Shown: positions 1 to 8,790, numbered from the stretch's first letter. The stretch: 64,000 nucleotides of DNA from Brevundimonas sp. NIBR10 (GCF_027912515.1 NZ_CP115464.1:2232001-2296000), one strand, 5' to 3'. Program-made: numbers and translations. The notes: a model not told the origin generated them from the letters alone.

Positions 1-10
1 GGACGAGGCT

Positions 11-856
11 TCAGCCGGCCTTGGGCCCGATCAGGTTGCGAAGCGTACCGATCCCTTCCAGCGTGACCTCGACGACGTCGCCGGGGTTCAGATAACGACC
101 CGATCCCTGACCGACGCCTTCTGGCGTTCCCGTGAACAGCAGGTCGCCGATGCCGAAACTGACGCGCGGCTGCACGAACCGGATCAGCTCGGCGACGTCC
201 CAGGTCATGTCGGCCGTGGTCCCGTCCTGGCGGACCTCGCCGTTGATGGTCGTCGACAGTTTCAGCGCCGGACTGCCCGCCGGGAACTCGTCCCTGGTGA
301 CGATCCAGGGTCCGACCGGCGTGGCCCGGTCCTGGCTCTTGGCGGCATACAGGTCCATGCCGATACCCGGCGGCCCGCTGCGTTGCAGGTCGCGGGCACT
401 GACGTCGTTGCCGGCCGTGTATCCCAGGACCGAGGCGAGGGGGTCGTTGAGATCGACGGCATCGTCCCCGATCACCACGACCAGTTCGCACTCATAGTCG
501 AGCTGCTCGGTCAGGGGTGGATAGCGGATCGGATCGTTCGCGCCGATCAGGGCGCCGTAGGCCTTGAGGAAGGCGATCGGCTGGACCGGGGCGGCGACGC
601 CGAACTCGACCAGGTGCTTGCTGTAGTTGGCACCGGCGATCACGACCTTGGAGGTGTTGTCGCACGGGGCGAGCAGCCGAAGCGCCGAAAGGAGGCGGTC
701 AGGGCCGTCGAAGGTCAGGGCCGCTTCGCCGTCGCCGCGCGTCACGGCCGGTCCCCAGTCGGCGACCCAGCCCTTGATCGGCCTCGCGGTGTCGGTTTCG
801 GGATCCACGACCGCCCAGAAGGGTGCGCCGCCGTCGGTGCATCGGGCCAGTTTCAT
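11..856 (-). CDS. Fumarylacetoacetate hydrolase (FAH) family protein
   Basis: 281 residues. FAH-fold enzymes cleave or hydrate acyl-pyruvate and 2-keto acid intermediates late in aromatic catabolism. The expected metal ligands are visible as E122-x-E124 in DYECE and D151 in GNDVSARD, and the C-terminal FTGTPEGVG block is intact. The length suits the single-domain 2-hydroxyhepta-diene-dioate isomerase/hydratase branch. The start was chosen because its ATG overlaps the stop of the upstream HIT-like gene (ATGA), which implies translational coupling. It is the last gene of an amidohydrolase-HIT-FAH operon. Exact substrate unknown; oxaloacetate decarboxylase or acylpyruvase activity is also possible. 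Confidence 0.9.
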   Translation of the reverse strand: MKLARCTDGGAPFWAVVDPETDTARPIKGWVADWGPAVTRGDGEAALTFDGPDRLLSALRLLAPCDNTSKVVIAGANYSKHLVEFGVAAPVQPIAFLKAYGALIGANDPIRYPPLTEQLDYECELVVVIGDDAVDLNDPLASVLGYTAGNDVSARDLQRSGPPGIGMDLYAAKSQDRATPVGPWIVTRDEFPAGSPALKLSTTINGEVRQDGTTADMTWDVAELIRFVQPRVSFGIGDLLFTGTPEGVGQGSGRYLNPGDVVEVTLEGIGTLRNLIGPKAG

Positions 857-1287
857 GGCGTCGTTCCTGAGGGGCTGAGGGCGTCGCGGAGCCCGGCTGC
901 GAGCGCGCGCGTGCGGTCGCGATCCTTGTCTGCGAACCGCGCCATGAGCGGGCTGTTGTCGAATATCGGTGCATCTCCGGGCTTGCGGCCCACGAGCATG
1001 AAATGGGTGTGGATCGCATTGTCGCCGAGATAGATCAGGGAGGTCTTCTCGAAGTCGCCGGTTGCCACCAGGCCCGCCGAAAGCGTCTTGATCATCGGAC
1101 CGAACACGATGGCCGCCTGGTCGGAAACCGTCCCGATCCCGGCGTCGTGGTCGCGCGTGAAGGCCATGAGGATACCGGGCGTGTCCTGCATCGTTACCAC
1201 GCCCCAATGCTCGCCGGCCAGCACCACGTCGTCGGGTGCCGCAGCGTCCAGCATCGAGCAGATCTTGCATCCGGGTTGTGCGGTCAT
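853..1287 (-). CDS. HIT-like family protein with degenerate histidine triad
   Basis: 144 residues. The N-terminal C7-x2-C10 pair and the block IHTHFMLVGR near residues 92-101 resemble HIT nucleotide hydrolases, whose motif is H-phi-H-phi-H. Here the first two histidines (H93, H95) are present but the third is Met97. HIT proteins normally hydrolyse or transfer nucleotide phosphates; the middle histidine, the usual nucleophile, is kept. It sits between an amidohydrolase and an FAH hydrolase in one transcript, overlapping the latter by 4 nt. The family assignment is from motif reading only, and its job in the operon is unclear. Confidence 0.65.
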   Translation of the reverse strand: MTAQPGCKICSMLDAAAPDDVVLAGEHWGVVTMQDTPGILMAFTRDHDAGIGTVSDQAAIVFGPMIKTLSAGLVATGDFEKTSLIYLGDNAIHTHFMLVGRKPGDAPIFDNSPLMARFADKDRDRTRALAAGLRDALSPSGTTP

Positions 1288-1315
1288 GAACGTCCTCGCC
1301 GAGGCCACGAATGAA

Positions 1316-1343
1316 AACGGCGACCCCGCATGGAGCCGCCGTT
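1316..1343. other. Small inverted repeat between amidohydrolase and HIT-like genes
   Basis: AACGGCG and CGCCGTT form a perfect 7-bp stem with a 14-nt loop in the 71-nt gap between two co-directional genes. No T-tract follows on the minus strand, so it is more likely an mRNA processing or attenuation hairpin than a strong terminator. Confidence 0.3.
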
Positions 1344-1358
1344 CTCGATGACGAAGGA

Positions 1359-2435
1359 TCAGGCGGCGAGCGGCTTGACGGCCCGGCCCATCTTGTTCAG
1401 GTCGATGTGCAGCAGCTCGGCCGCATTCTTCCAGCGGATCTTTTCCAGGTCCTCGGGGGACACCTTCAGGCCCGTGGTCAGGTCGCCCCGGATCGCGTCC
1501 GATCCGCCGAAATTCGTGCCATAGACCAGACGGTCCGCACCGATCACCTCGACCAGGGCCTGGCGCATCGGCAGTTCGTGCAGTTCCGGGTCGAACCAGA
1601 AATTCGGCAGGTACTCCTCGAGGTCCTTCTTGTTGTGGACGACATCGAGGTTCTTGATCGTCTGGGCCAGGCGACCCAGCTGGTAGGGCACGAAGCCACC
1701 GGCGTGGGTGATGTAGACCTTGAGGTTGGGGAACCGATCCAGCACGCCGCCGCAGATCAGATACCAGAAGCATTTGGTCTCGTCATAGTTCATGCCGACG
1801 ATGGCCGTGGTCTCGTATTTGTCCGTATTGGCCTTGTCGCCCCAGGTCACGGACTGATTGTAGCCGTGGACGAACATCGGCAGGTCGAGGTCGCACAGGA
1901 CTTCCCAGATCGGGTCCATGCGCGGATCGTCGAACTCCATGCCGCCGAAGTTGGAACCGCCGGCGCTGAGGCCTTTGGCACCCAACTGGGTACAGGCACG
2001 GCGGATTTCCTTGGCGGCCTCGACCGGATCCTGAAGCGCGGCCGTCGCCCACATCATCAGCCGGCCGCCCGAGCGATCGCAGTAGTCGGCAAGGGTGTCG
2101 TTGACCGTGGTCGAGAACTTGTTGGCGAACGCTGGATCGGCCCAATACATATAGCAGTGCGACGGCACCGAGAGCACCTGGGCGTCCTGGCTGAGCGCAT
2201 CCATACCCGCGAGACGGTGCTTGGGGTCGTTCCATTTGGACATGAATTCGGAGACTTCCATCGTCTCGCCCCGCAGGACCGCCGCACGCCGTTCCGGCGA
2301 TCCGAGCGTCAGGATCCATTCACCGACCCGCAGGCGGATATGGCCGTCGTCATGCTTCTCGAAGAACGGACCCCAGTGCGGGTCCTGATTGTAATAGCCC
2401 GGCAGCGGGGCGTGGGCGTGAAGATCGATCAGCAA
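1359..2435 (-). CDS. Amidohydrolase-family (ACMSD/LigW-like) decarboxylase or hydrolase, copy 1
   Basis: 358 residues from a TTG start preceded by AGGAAGGA at 7 nt. The ATG at 2510 in the same frame lacks a ribosome binding site and would add residues its paralogue does not have. The TIM-barrel amidohydrolase_2 pattern is clear: H6-x-H8 in DLHAH, H190 in FVHGYN, H244 in THAGG. Relatives are metal-dependent decarboxylases such as ACMSD, 5-carboxyvanillate and gamma-resorcylate decarboxylases. The usual metal-site Asp (GTDYP/GSDWP context) is Asn308 here (YGTNFGG). It heads the operon with the HIT-like and FAH genes and is divergent from an MFS transporter. A second copy lies at 4101-5129. Confidence 0.9.
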   Translation of the reverse strand: MLIDLHAHAPLPGYYNQDPHWGPFFEKHDDGHIRLRVGEWILTLGSPERRAAVLRGETMEVSEFMSKWNDPKHRLAGMDALSQDAQVLSVPSHCYMYWADPAFANKFSTTVNDTLADYCDRSGGRLMMWATAALQDPVEAAKEIRRACTQLGAKGLSAGGSNFGGMEFDDPRMDPIWEVLCDLDLPMFVHGYNQSVTWGDKANTDKYETTAIVGMNYDETKCFWYLICGGVLDRFPNLKVYITHAGGFVPYQLGRLAQTIKNLDVVHNKKDLEEYLPNFWFDPELHELPMRQALVEVIGADRLVYGTNFGGSDAIRGDLTTGLKVSPEDLEKIRWKNAAELLHIDLNKMGRAVKPLAA

Positions 2436-2557
2436 TTCGATGTCCTTCCTGCGTCGAGGCCCCTTGATGGGACTCTTCGATCCAAATGGCGTTCCCTGAT
2501 GACCGATCATCGCATATTTTGAACGATCTGGTCGATAGTGTTCAGCTTATTCTGTAC

Positions 2558-2595
2558 CGCGAATGGCATTCGCGTGTCAAAACAATCCTTGACAC
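2558..2595. promoter_or_regulatory. Two abutting operator-like palindromes
   Basis: CGCGAATG-G-CATTCGCG (2558-2574) is a perfect 8-bp dyad. It is immediately followed by GTGTCAA-N8-TTGACAC (2574-2595), a perfect 7-bp dyad whose right arm contains the likely -35 box of the MFS gene. Both lie in the 290-bp divergent region between the amidohydrolase and the transporter, which contains no gene. The arrangement suggests binding of a dimeric repressor. Confidence 0.5.
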
Positions 2596-2619
2596 ATCGC
2601 AGGCCGCGCCGGGTATCTT
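2589..2619 (+). promoter_or_regulatory. Putative promoter of MFS gene
   Basis: TTGACA at 2589-2594 and TATCTT at 2614-2619 are separated by 19 bp, slightly long. The -35 box overlaps the right arm of an inverted repeat. Prediction only. Confidence 0.4.
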
Positions 2620-2725
2620 GTCGGCGCGTCGCGACCTGTGAGCGCAAGAGCAAGAGAGGCCCCGCCGGCTCCCCGGCGCAAAGCCCGGCGCGCCTGATCC
2701 AGGCGAACATGGATGGAGGTTGAGA

Positions 2726-4078
2726 ATGACGGCCCAGGCACTACCCGGCGAGACTCCTTACCCACCCATTCGATATGCCTGGTATGTCATCGGCGTGCTG
2801 TTTGTGGCGACCCTGCTGTCACAGCTCGACCGGCAACTGCCGGCTCTGCTGGTCCGCCCCATCCGCGCCGAGTTCGGCATCTCCGACACGGCCTTCAGCT
2901 TCCTGCAAGGCTATGCGTTCGCCCTGTTCTACACCTTCGCGGGCCTGCCGTTCGGCTGGCTGATCGACCGGACCGTGCGCCGAAACCTGATCGTCGTCGG
3001 CATGGTTCTGTGGAGCGTGATGACGGTCCTGTCGGGCTTTGCCCAGAGCTACGAACAACTGGTGATGACCCGCATGGGCGTCGGCATCGGGGAAGCCGTC
3101 CTGGCACCGGCCGCCTATTCGATCATCGCCGACTATGTCGCGCCGGATCGGCGGGGCAGGGCATTCAGCGTCTACTATCTGGCCCTAGCGATCGGGTCGG
3201 GGGCGTCGCTCATCCTGGGCGCGTTGATCGCCCGGATCATTCCGGACGTGGGATTGAGCCTGCCGGGTGTGGGCCTGATGTCCCAGTGGCGTCTGACCTT
3301 CCTGATCGCTGGTGCGCCGGGGCTGTTCCTGGCCCTGTTGCTGTTCACGATCCGCGAGCCAGTCCGTCGCGACGCGGCGGCGGCGCTGTTGTCCAAGGCC
3401 GGAGCCAGCTGGGGCGACTTTCTAGGCCACTTGAAACGGCATTTTTCGACCTTCTCGCGCGTCCTGACCTATCCGGGGGTGGTGGCGGTGGTCGGTTATG
3501 GCAACCTGGCCTGGGCCCCGACCTTCTTCGATCGGCGGTTCGACATTCCGACCCAGACGTCCGGGATCATCATCGGCGTGCTGGTTGCCGTCGGTGGCCT
3601 GACCGGCACCCTGGTGAGCGGCTGGATCAGCGACCGGTGGGCCGCCAGGGGTGTGCCTGCGGCACGGTTGAGGGTCGCCATGCTGGCCTGGTTGCTGGTG
3701 CTTCCCACCGTGTGCGTCTGGTCGCTGGTTCCGATTCCCTGGCTGAGTTTCAGCCTGTTGACCGTAGTCATCACCGGCTTCGGCATGGCCCAGGCTGCGG
3801 CTCCGACGGCGGTGCAGGAGATCACCCCCAACCGGATGCGGGGCAAGGCCGTCGCCGTCTATCTGCTGATCGGCGGGCTGGTCGGGATCGGTTTCGGGCC
3901 CATGTCGATCGCGCTGGTCACCGACCACGTGTTCAAGGACGACTCGGCACTGCCCTATGCCCTGGCCATCGTCGGGGGGCCGATCTCGTTGCTGGGGCTT
4001 TGGCTGACCTGGTCGGGGCTGAAGCCGTACCAACGGACCGTGGAGGCCCTGAGGGCCCAGGCCGCGCAACCCTCCTGA
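2726..4078 (+). CDS. MFS transporter (spinster-like)
   Basis: 450 residues with about 12 hydrophobic segments. The first helix is followed by the loop SQLDRQLPALLV and by DRTVRRN between TM2 and TM3, typical of the Spns-like/organic-acid MFS branch often found beside aromatic catabolic genes. It probably moves the substrate or an intermediate across the inner membrane. The start is the ATG 6 nt after GGAGG; a TTG two codons upstream is less likely. It is divergent from the first amidohydrolase operon and convergent with the second amidohydrolase, and so probably forms one functional set with both. Substrate unknown. Confidence 0.92.
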   Translation: MTAQALPGETPYPPIRYAWYVIGVLFVATLLSQLDRQLPALLVRPIRAEFGISDTAFSFLQGYAFALFYTFAGLPFGWLIDRTVRRNLIVVGMVLWSVMTVLSGFAQSYEQLVMTRMGVGIGEAVLAPAAYSIIADYVAPDRRGRAFSVYYLALAIGSGASLILGALIARIIPDVGLSLPGVGLMSQWRLTFLIAGAPGLFLALLLFTIREPVRRDAAAALLSKAGASWGDFLGHLKRHFSTFSRVLTYPGVVAVVGYGNLAWAPTFFDRRFDIPTQTSGIIIGVLVAVGGLTGTLVSGWISDRWAARGVPAARLRVAMLAWLLVLPTVCVWSLVPIPWLSFSLLTVVITGFGMAQAAAPTAVQEITPNRMRGKAVAVYLLIGGLVGIGFGPMSIALVTDHVFKDDSALPYALAIVGGPISLLGLWLTWSGLKPYQRTVEALRAQAAQPS

Positions 4079-4100
4079 AGGGACGCGGCCTGGGTCGGGG

Positions 4101-5129
4101 TCAGGCCGCCTGGGCGGCCCGGGTCATGTCGAGCTTGAGCAGTTTGATCGCATTGCCGCTGCGGATCTTGTCGCGATCGCCATCCGACAGGTCGATGCCG
4201 GCGGTCAGGTCGCCGTAGTCATAGGCTCCGCCGAAATTGGTGCCGTAGAGTAGCTGGTCCGCGCCTATCACCTCGGCGACGGCCCGCCGCAGGGCCGGGT
4301 GGTGGACATCCAGGTCGAAGTAGAAATTCTTCATATAGTCCATGACCGGGCGCTGGTTCTTCGAATCGGGCGCCATGACGCCGTTCAGCTCCGACAACCG
4401 GCCCAGCTGGAACACCGCCATCCCGCCGGCGTGGGTGACGTAGGTTTTCAGCGTCGGGAAGGCGTCCAGCGCACCGCCGCAGATCAGATACCAGAAGAAC
4501 AGGGTCTCATCGACGCAGTCGCCGACGATGGAGGTGGTCTCGAACCGGTCCTCGTGGTGGCGCTCGCCCAGATAGATCGACTGGTTGAAGCCGTGGACCA
4601 TGATCGGCACATCCAGCTCGACCAGCTTGGCCCAGACGGGGAACAGCCGTTCGTCATAGGTCTGGATGCCGTCGAAATTTGTGCCGCCGACGCACAGACC
4701 CTTGGCGCGCAGCACGCGCACGGCCCGGTCGATCTCCTGTACTGCCGCCTCGGGGTCGGCCAGGTTGGCATGGGCCCAGAAGTCGAACTTGTCGGGCATG
4801 ACGCGACAGAAGGCGGACAGTTCGTCGTTGCAGATGCGCGCGTATTCCGTCCCGAACTCGCCCGCCCAATACATGAAGGCGTGAGACGGCGTGGACAGCA
4901 CCAGTTTGTCGACTCCGCGCTGGGCCATGACCTCGAGCCGGGCGGCGTGGGTCATCCGGGCCAGCAGATTGGCTTCGGCCTCGGCGTCGTTCGCCGCCTT
5001 GGCGGGCTGTTTGGTGCCGAGCGAGAAATGGCCGACGGTCAGACCCTGGGGCTTCATGAAGGGCCCCCAGAACGGGTGCCGGTTCAGCATGCCGGGCGTG
5101 AAGAGGTGGGCGTGGACGTCGATCAACAT
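4101..5129 (-). CDS. Amidohydrolase-family (ACMSD/LigW-like) decarboxylase or hydrolase, copy 2
   Basis: 342 residues, start ATG after GAGGAAG. It is paralogous to the enzyme at 1359-2435: same H6-x-H8 (DVHAH), H179 (MVHGFN), H233 (THAGG) and the same YGTNFGG block, again with Asn (N298) where amidohydrolase decarboxylases normally have the metal-site Asp. Shared segments such as FWGPF, FWYLICGG and EVIGADQLLYG show recent common ancestry. Likely a divalent-metal decarboxylase or C-C hydrolase of a cyclic acid. It is separated from its paralogue by the MFS gene and is divergent from a second MFS gene, so it is transcribed on its own. Confidence 0.9.
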   Translation of the reverse strand: MLIDVHAHLFTPGMLNRHPFWGPFMKPQGLTVGHFSLGTKQPAKAANDAEAEANLLARMTHAARLEVMAQRGVDKLVLSTPSHAFMYWAGEFGTEYARICNDELSAFCRVMPDKFDFWAHANLADPEAAVQEIDRAVRVLRAKGLCVGGTNFDGIQTYDERLFPVWAKLVELDVPIMVHGFNQSIYLGERHHEDRFETTSIVGDCVDETLFFWYLICGGALDAFPTLKTYVTHAGGMAVFQLGRLSELNGVMAPDSKNQRPVMDYMKNFYFDLDVHHPALRRAVAEVIGADQLLYGTNFGGAYDYGDLTAGIDLSDGDRDKIRSGNAIKLLKLDMTRAAQAA

Positions 5130-5237
5130 GGGCTTCCTCGATATCTGTTATTAGATTGATATTCTCACTGTCGAATGATCTGTGGCAAGCGGTCCCCGTA
5201 GATTTGATCGACCGGCGGTGGTGAGGAGCCGAACAGG

Positions 5238-6422
5238 ATGGCGTCACGACCGAAAGACAGGTTGCTGCTGGCGGCAGGAATCATCGGCACGGCCTTCTGC
5301 CTGAGACTGGTCTTCGCCAGCCTGTCGGTGCGGCTGCCCGAAGTCTTCCGGGCGACGGGAATGGAGCCCTGGCAGGTGGGAGTGCTGACGACCCTGCCGG
5401 TGCTGTGTCTGGGCCTGTGCGCGCCGCTGGCGCCACGACTGGCCAGGCGGTGGGGGACCGAGCGCAGTCTCTTCGGGGCGCTGTTGCTGATCGGGCTGGG
5501 CACGGCGTGCCGGGCCCTGGGGCCGGTATGGGCGCTGTTCTCGTTCTCGATCCTGGCGGGGGCGGCCATCGCCACAGCCAACGTGCTTCTGCCCACCCTG
5601 GTGAAGCGGGATTTCGAGGACCGGACAGCCCTGCTGACCGGGGGCTATGTCACGGCGATCTCTGGCGGCGCGGCATTGGCAGCTGCGGTCACCGTGCCGG
5701 TCGAAGCGATGCTGGGCGGCGGCTGGCAGGTCGGCCTGTCGATGTGGGCACTGCCGGTCGCTGCGGCCCTCGTGCTGTGGCTGCCCCAACTGCGCGGAGG
5801 AACGACGGCGGTCAGTGTCGTCCTGCCGGTCAAGGGCCTGTGGCGCGATCCGCTGGCGTGGAGTGTCGCGCTGTTCATGGGGCTGCAGTCGGCGCTGGCG
5901 TTTTGCGTACTGGGCTGGCTGGCCCCGATCCTGAGAGAACGAGGGCTGGACGCCGTGACGGCCGGCCTGGTCCTGTCAGTCCTGATCGTGGTTCAGTTGG
6001 CGACCTCCCTGACCATTCCCTCGATCGCGACACGCAGGCCGGCGCAGCGTGTGATCGCGGTGGTGTTGTCGGTATTCGGAACGGTGGGTCTTTTGGGACT
6101 GTTGCTGGCTCCGCTGTCCGGCGTCTGGGTCTGGGCGATCGTTCAGGGACTAGCGCAGGGCGGGCTGTTCTCTTTGGCCCTGACCATGGTGCTGCTGAGG
6201 TCGCCCAACAGCCATGTCGCGTCCCATATGTCGAGCATGGCCCAGAGCGTCGGCTATGTCCCGGCGGCCCTCGCCCCCTTGGCCATTGGCCTTCTGCATC
6301 AATGGACGGGCGGGTTCGAGGCCGTGGCGGGGCTGGTCGCGCTGATCGGGATCGGCCTGATCGCCACAGGCCTGATCGCAGGGCGAGCAACCGTGGTTTC
6401 AGCCAGGGCGGTCGATACATGA
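5238..6422 (+). CDS. MFS transporter, CynX/NimT-like
   Basis: 394 residues, about 12 TM segments. The opening FCLRLVFASLSVRLPEV region and the LATSLTIPSIATR stretch fit the cyanate/nitroimidazole (CynX/NimT) branch, small MFS permeases for anions and small aromatics. The start ATG follows GAGGAGCCGAACAGG (GAGGAG with about 9-nt spacing). The downstream SDR gene begins 29 nt after its stop, so the two are probably one transcript. Family members differ widely in substrate, so none is assigned. Confidence 0.88.
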   Translation: MASRPKDRLLLAAGIIGTAFCLRLVFASLSVRLPEVFRATGMEPWQVGVLTTLPVLCLGLCAPLAPRLARRWGTERSLFGALLLIGLGTACRALGPVWALFSFSILAGAAIATANVLLPTLVKRDFEDRTALLTGGYVTAISGGAALAAAVTVPVEAMLGGGWQVGLSMWALPVAAALVLWLPQLRGGTTAVSVVLPVKGLWRDPLAWSVALFMGLQSALAFCVLGWLAPILRERGLDAVTAGLVLSVLIVVQLATSLTIPSIATRRPAQRVIAVVLSVFGTVGLLGLLLAPLSGVWVWAIVQGLAQGGLFSLALTMVLLRSPNSHVASHMSSMAQSVGYVPAALAPLAIGLLHQWTGGFEAVAGLVALIGIGLIATGLIAGRATVVSARAVDT

Positions 6423-6451
6423 GCTTCATCAAACACAAGGAGGTTGACGCC

Positions 6452-7219
6452 ATGCGCTTCGAGGACAGGGTCGCGATCGTCACGGGCGCGGGCGGCGGCA
6501 TCGGCCGGTCCACGGCCCTGCTGCTGGCGGATCAGGGTGCACTCGTCGCGGTCAACGATCTCGATCCCGCTGCGGCGGCGGCAGTGGTCGCCGAGATCGA
6601 GGCAAAGGGGGGCAAGGGCTGTGTCATCGGCGGGGACGCTGCCGACGAGGCCGTTGTCGATGAAGCGTCAGCCCGGGTGCTCAATGCGTACGGCCGGATC
6701 GACATCCTGGTGAACAACGCCGGCATTTCTGTCGTCGCGCCGGCCGAGGATTTCGTCGCCTGGGACCGGGTGATCCGCACCAATCTGTATTCGCAGTTCT
6801 ACTGGTCCCGAGTGGTGGCCAAGACGGCGATGATCCCGGCGGGACGGGGCGCGATCGTCAATGTCGCCTCGATCGCGGGTCTGGCGGCCGTGCCGAACCA
6901 GATCGGTTACGTCGTGTCCAAGCACGGTGTCGTCGGTCTGACCAGGTCTCTGGCGGTGGAGTGGGGGCGGTACGGCATTCGGGTCAACTGCGTCTGTCCG
7001 GGCATCACGGCGACGGACATGACGACCGGCCCCACCGGCATGGACCCGGAACGGCTCAAGGCCCGCGTGGGGCGTGTTCCCCTGGGCCGCATGGGCACTA
7101 TTGAGGAACAGGCGGTGGCCATCGCCTTCCTGGCGTCGGACGCGGCCTCCTATCTGAGCGGGGTGATCCTGAATAACGACGGCGGTCAGTTGGCCCTGCA
7201 TTCCGGCGTGATGATGTGA
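6452..7219 (+). CDS. SDR-family NAD(P)-dependent oxidoreductase
   Basis: 255 residues, start ATG 8 nt after AAGGAGG. Classical SDR: TGAGGGIG nucleotide-binding loop at residues 11-18, NNAG at 88-91, catalytic S140 and Y153-x3-K157, and a C-terminal ILNNDGGQ. D36 after the second strand suggests NAD(H) preference. Probably oxidises a secondary alcohol intermediate. Co-transcribed behind the CynX-like transporter. Typical length for the family. Confidence 0.93.
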   Translation: MRFEDRVAIVTGAGGGIGRSTALLLADQGALVAVNDLDPAAAAAVVAEIEAKGGKGCVIGGDAADEAVVDEASARVLNAYGRIDILVNNAGISVVAPAEDFVAWDRVIRTNLYSQFYWSRVVAKTAMIPAGRGAIVNVASIAGLAAVPNQIGYVVSKHGVVGLTRSLAVEWGRYGIRVNCVCPGITATDMTTGPTGMDPERLKARVGRVPLGRMGTIEEQAVAIAFLASDAASYLSGVILNNDGGQLALHSGVMM

Positions 7220-7229
7220 TCGCTGGCCG

Positions 7230-8789
7230 TCAGGCCAGGTAGTCGAGCACCCGTTTCGACACCAGCCGCCCTGGACCGCCAGACACGCCGCCGCCGGGAT
7301 GGATTCCCGCGCCGCCCAGGAAGAAGCCGGGGACCAGGGGTTCGGGTCCACCGAGACCGAAGGCCGGTCGTTTGGCCCCCGTCCGCTGGGCCCCGAAATC
7401 GACATGGGTGACGCAGCCCTTGGTCAGGCCTGTGCGGGCCTCGCGGTCAGGACAGGTCTCGAACCACCGGCCCAGTTCGCCATCGAAGCCGTCATAGTAT
7501 TCCGCCGCCCGCGTGACGATGGCCTGAGCCGCCGGGGCCTTGACCGTGTCCCAGCCTGCGTTCACGTCGACCGGGAAGACCGGCAGATAGATATAGGCCA
7601 CGCCCTGACCGTCCGGCGCCATCAACGGGTCCCAGTTTGTCATCGGCGACAGGGAGAAAACCGGCACCGTCGGGACCAATCCGCGCCGCGCCTGGACCAG
7701 CGCCTGCCTCAGTTCGTCAGCGGTGCCGATCAGGCCGACCGTCTGGTTCAGATCCAGGCCGTCGTCGCGCCGATGCCGCCTGAGCCGAAAGGGCCGGGAC
7801 GAGGCGACGTTGATCAGCGACGGCCCGACGTTGGCGCGGTGAGCCGGGGCGTACTCCAGTCGGGTGCGCGTGACCCGGTCGAGTCCGCTTGGTGTTGCCA
7901 GGCGTGCGGCCGTGATCGGGTCGCAGGTGGCGATCACCACCCCGGCCTCGACCATCTGACCGTCGGTCAGGCGTACGCCCCGGGTCGCGCCGTCGCGGAT
8001 GACGATCTCCGCGACCTTGGCGTTCAGCATCAGATCGCCTCCCGAGGCCGCATAGGCGCTGGCCAGCGCGTCTGCGAACATCCGCATCCCGCCCACGGCC
8101 TTGGACACCCCAACCCGATGCAGCAGTCCAAACAGGGCATAGGCGATGCCGTTGCCGTCGGTGTCGAAAGGGCCAGCGCCCGCCACGATGCCGAGCAACA
8201 GGGCCTGGGTCGCCGGATGTTCGAACCATTCGGCCGCCAGCTGGTCGGCGGGGGCGGTGCTGATGAGCTGAAGCTTGGACTTCAGCGCCCGATTTCGGAT
8301 CGCGACTTTGGCAAGGTCCAGATAGTTGCCGGCCGTACGAACCCCCGGATCGCCCTTGCCCATGGCGCCGGCGAACTGCATCAGGCCGTCGATCAGTTCG
8401 ATGAATTCGAGATAGGCCCGGGCATCTGCCTTAGAGTACCGGGCGATATCCTCGGCCGTCCGGCGCGGGTCGCGAAACACGGCGATCGAGCCGCCCTCGG
8501 GGTCGAGCCAGGCATAGGTCGGGTCGGTCTCGACCGTCTTCCAGCCGTGGCTGCGTAGGTCCAGTTCCTGCATCACCGGCGAGGCGCGGATGTGGATCAG
8601 CTCGGCCGTGCCGGTGTTGATCATGTGATCGGGCGCTTCGGGGATCACATGGTCCGACTGCGAAAGACCGCCCGCCATGGCAGCCTGTTCGACGACCAGG
8701 ACCCGCTTGCCTGCCTTGGACAGATACGTGCCGGCGATCAGGCCGTTGTGGCCACCGCCGACGATGACGACGTCGTAGCGATCATCCAT
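7230..8789 (-). CDS. FAD-dependent oxidoreductase, phytoene-desaturase (CrtI)-like
   Basis: 519 residues. The N-terminal Rossmann dinucleotide motif VIVGGGHNGL spans residues 8-17 and is followed by an acidic strand end (VVEQ). The C-terminal FAD-binding segment FFLGGAGIHPGGGVSGGPG is characteristic of CrtI/amine-oxidase-like desaturases. It likely dehydrogenates a hydrophobic ring or chain. Not a carotenoid gene by context: it is the last gene of a catabolic operon, starting 1 nt after the stop of the SnoaL-like gene. No signal peptide is seen, so it is cytoplasmic or membrane-associated. Confidence 0.88.
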   Translation of the reverse strand: MDDRYDVVIVGGGHNGLIAGTYLSKAGKRVLVVEQAAMAGGLSQSDHVIPEAPDHMINTGTAELIHIRASPVMQELDLRSHGWKTVETDPTYAWLDPEGGSIAVFRDPRRTAEDIARYSKADARAYLEFIELIDGLMQFAGAMGKGDPGVRTAGNYLDLAKVAIRNRALKSKLQLISTAPADQLAAEWFEHPATQALLLGIVAGAGPFDTDGNGIAYALFGLLHRVGVSKAVGGMRMFADALASAYAASGGDLMLNAKVAEIVIRDGATRGVRLTDGQMVEAGVVIATCDPITAARLATPSGLDRVTRTRLEYAPAHRANVGPSLINVASSRPFRLRRHRRDDGLDLNQTVGLIGTADELRQALVQARRGLVPTVPVFSLSPMTNWDPLMAPDGQGVAYIYLPVFPVDVNAGWDTVKAPAAQAIVTRAAEYYDGFDGELGRWFETCPDREARTGLTKGCVTHVDFGAQRTGAKRPAFGLGGPEPLVPGFFLGGAGIHPGGGVSGGPGRLVSKRVLDYLA

Positions 8790-8790
8790 A

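Noticed and set aside
2436..2510. ATG start at 2510 for the first amidohydrolase
   Set aside because: No ribosome binding site; the TTG at 2435 has AGGAAGGA at good spacing and aligns with the paralogue's start.
2512..2525. Similarity (12 of 14) between GCATATTTTGAAC here and GCATATCCTGAAC at 10169
   Set aside because: At 10169 the match includes the start codon of the 344-residue gene, so position and role differ; likely coincidental.
5140..5165. ATATC-N12-GATAT near the second amidohydrolase as a further copy of the 24236 repeat
   Set aside because: Only the GATATC core is shared, too short to claim the same site.
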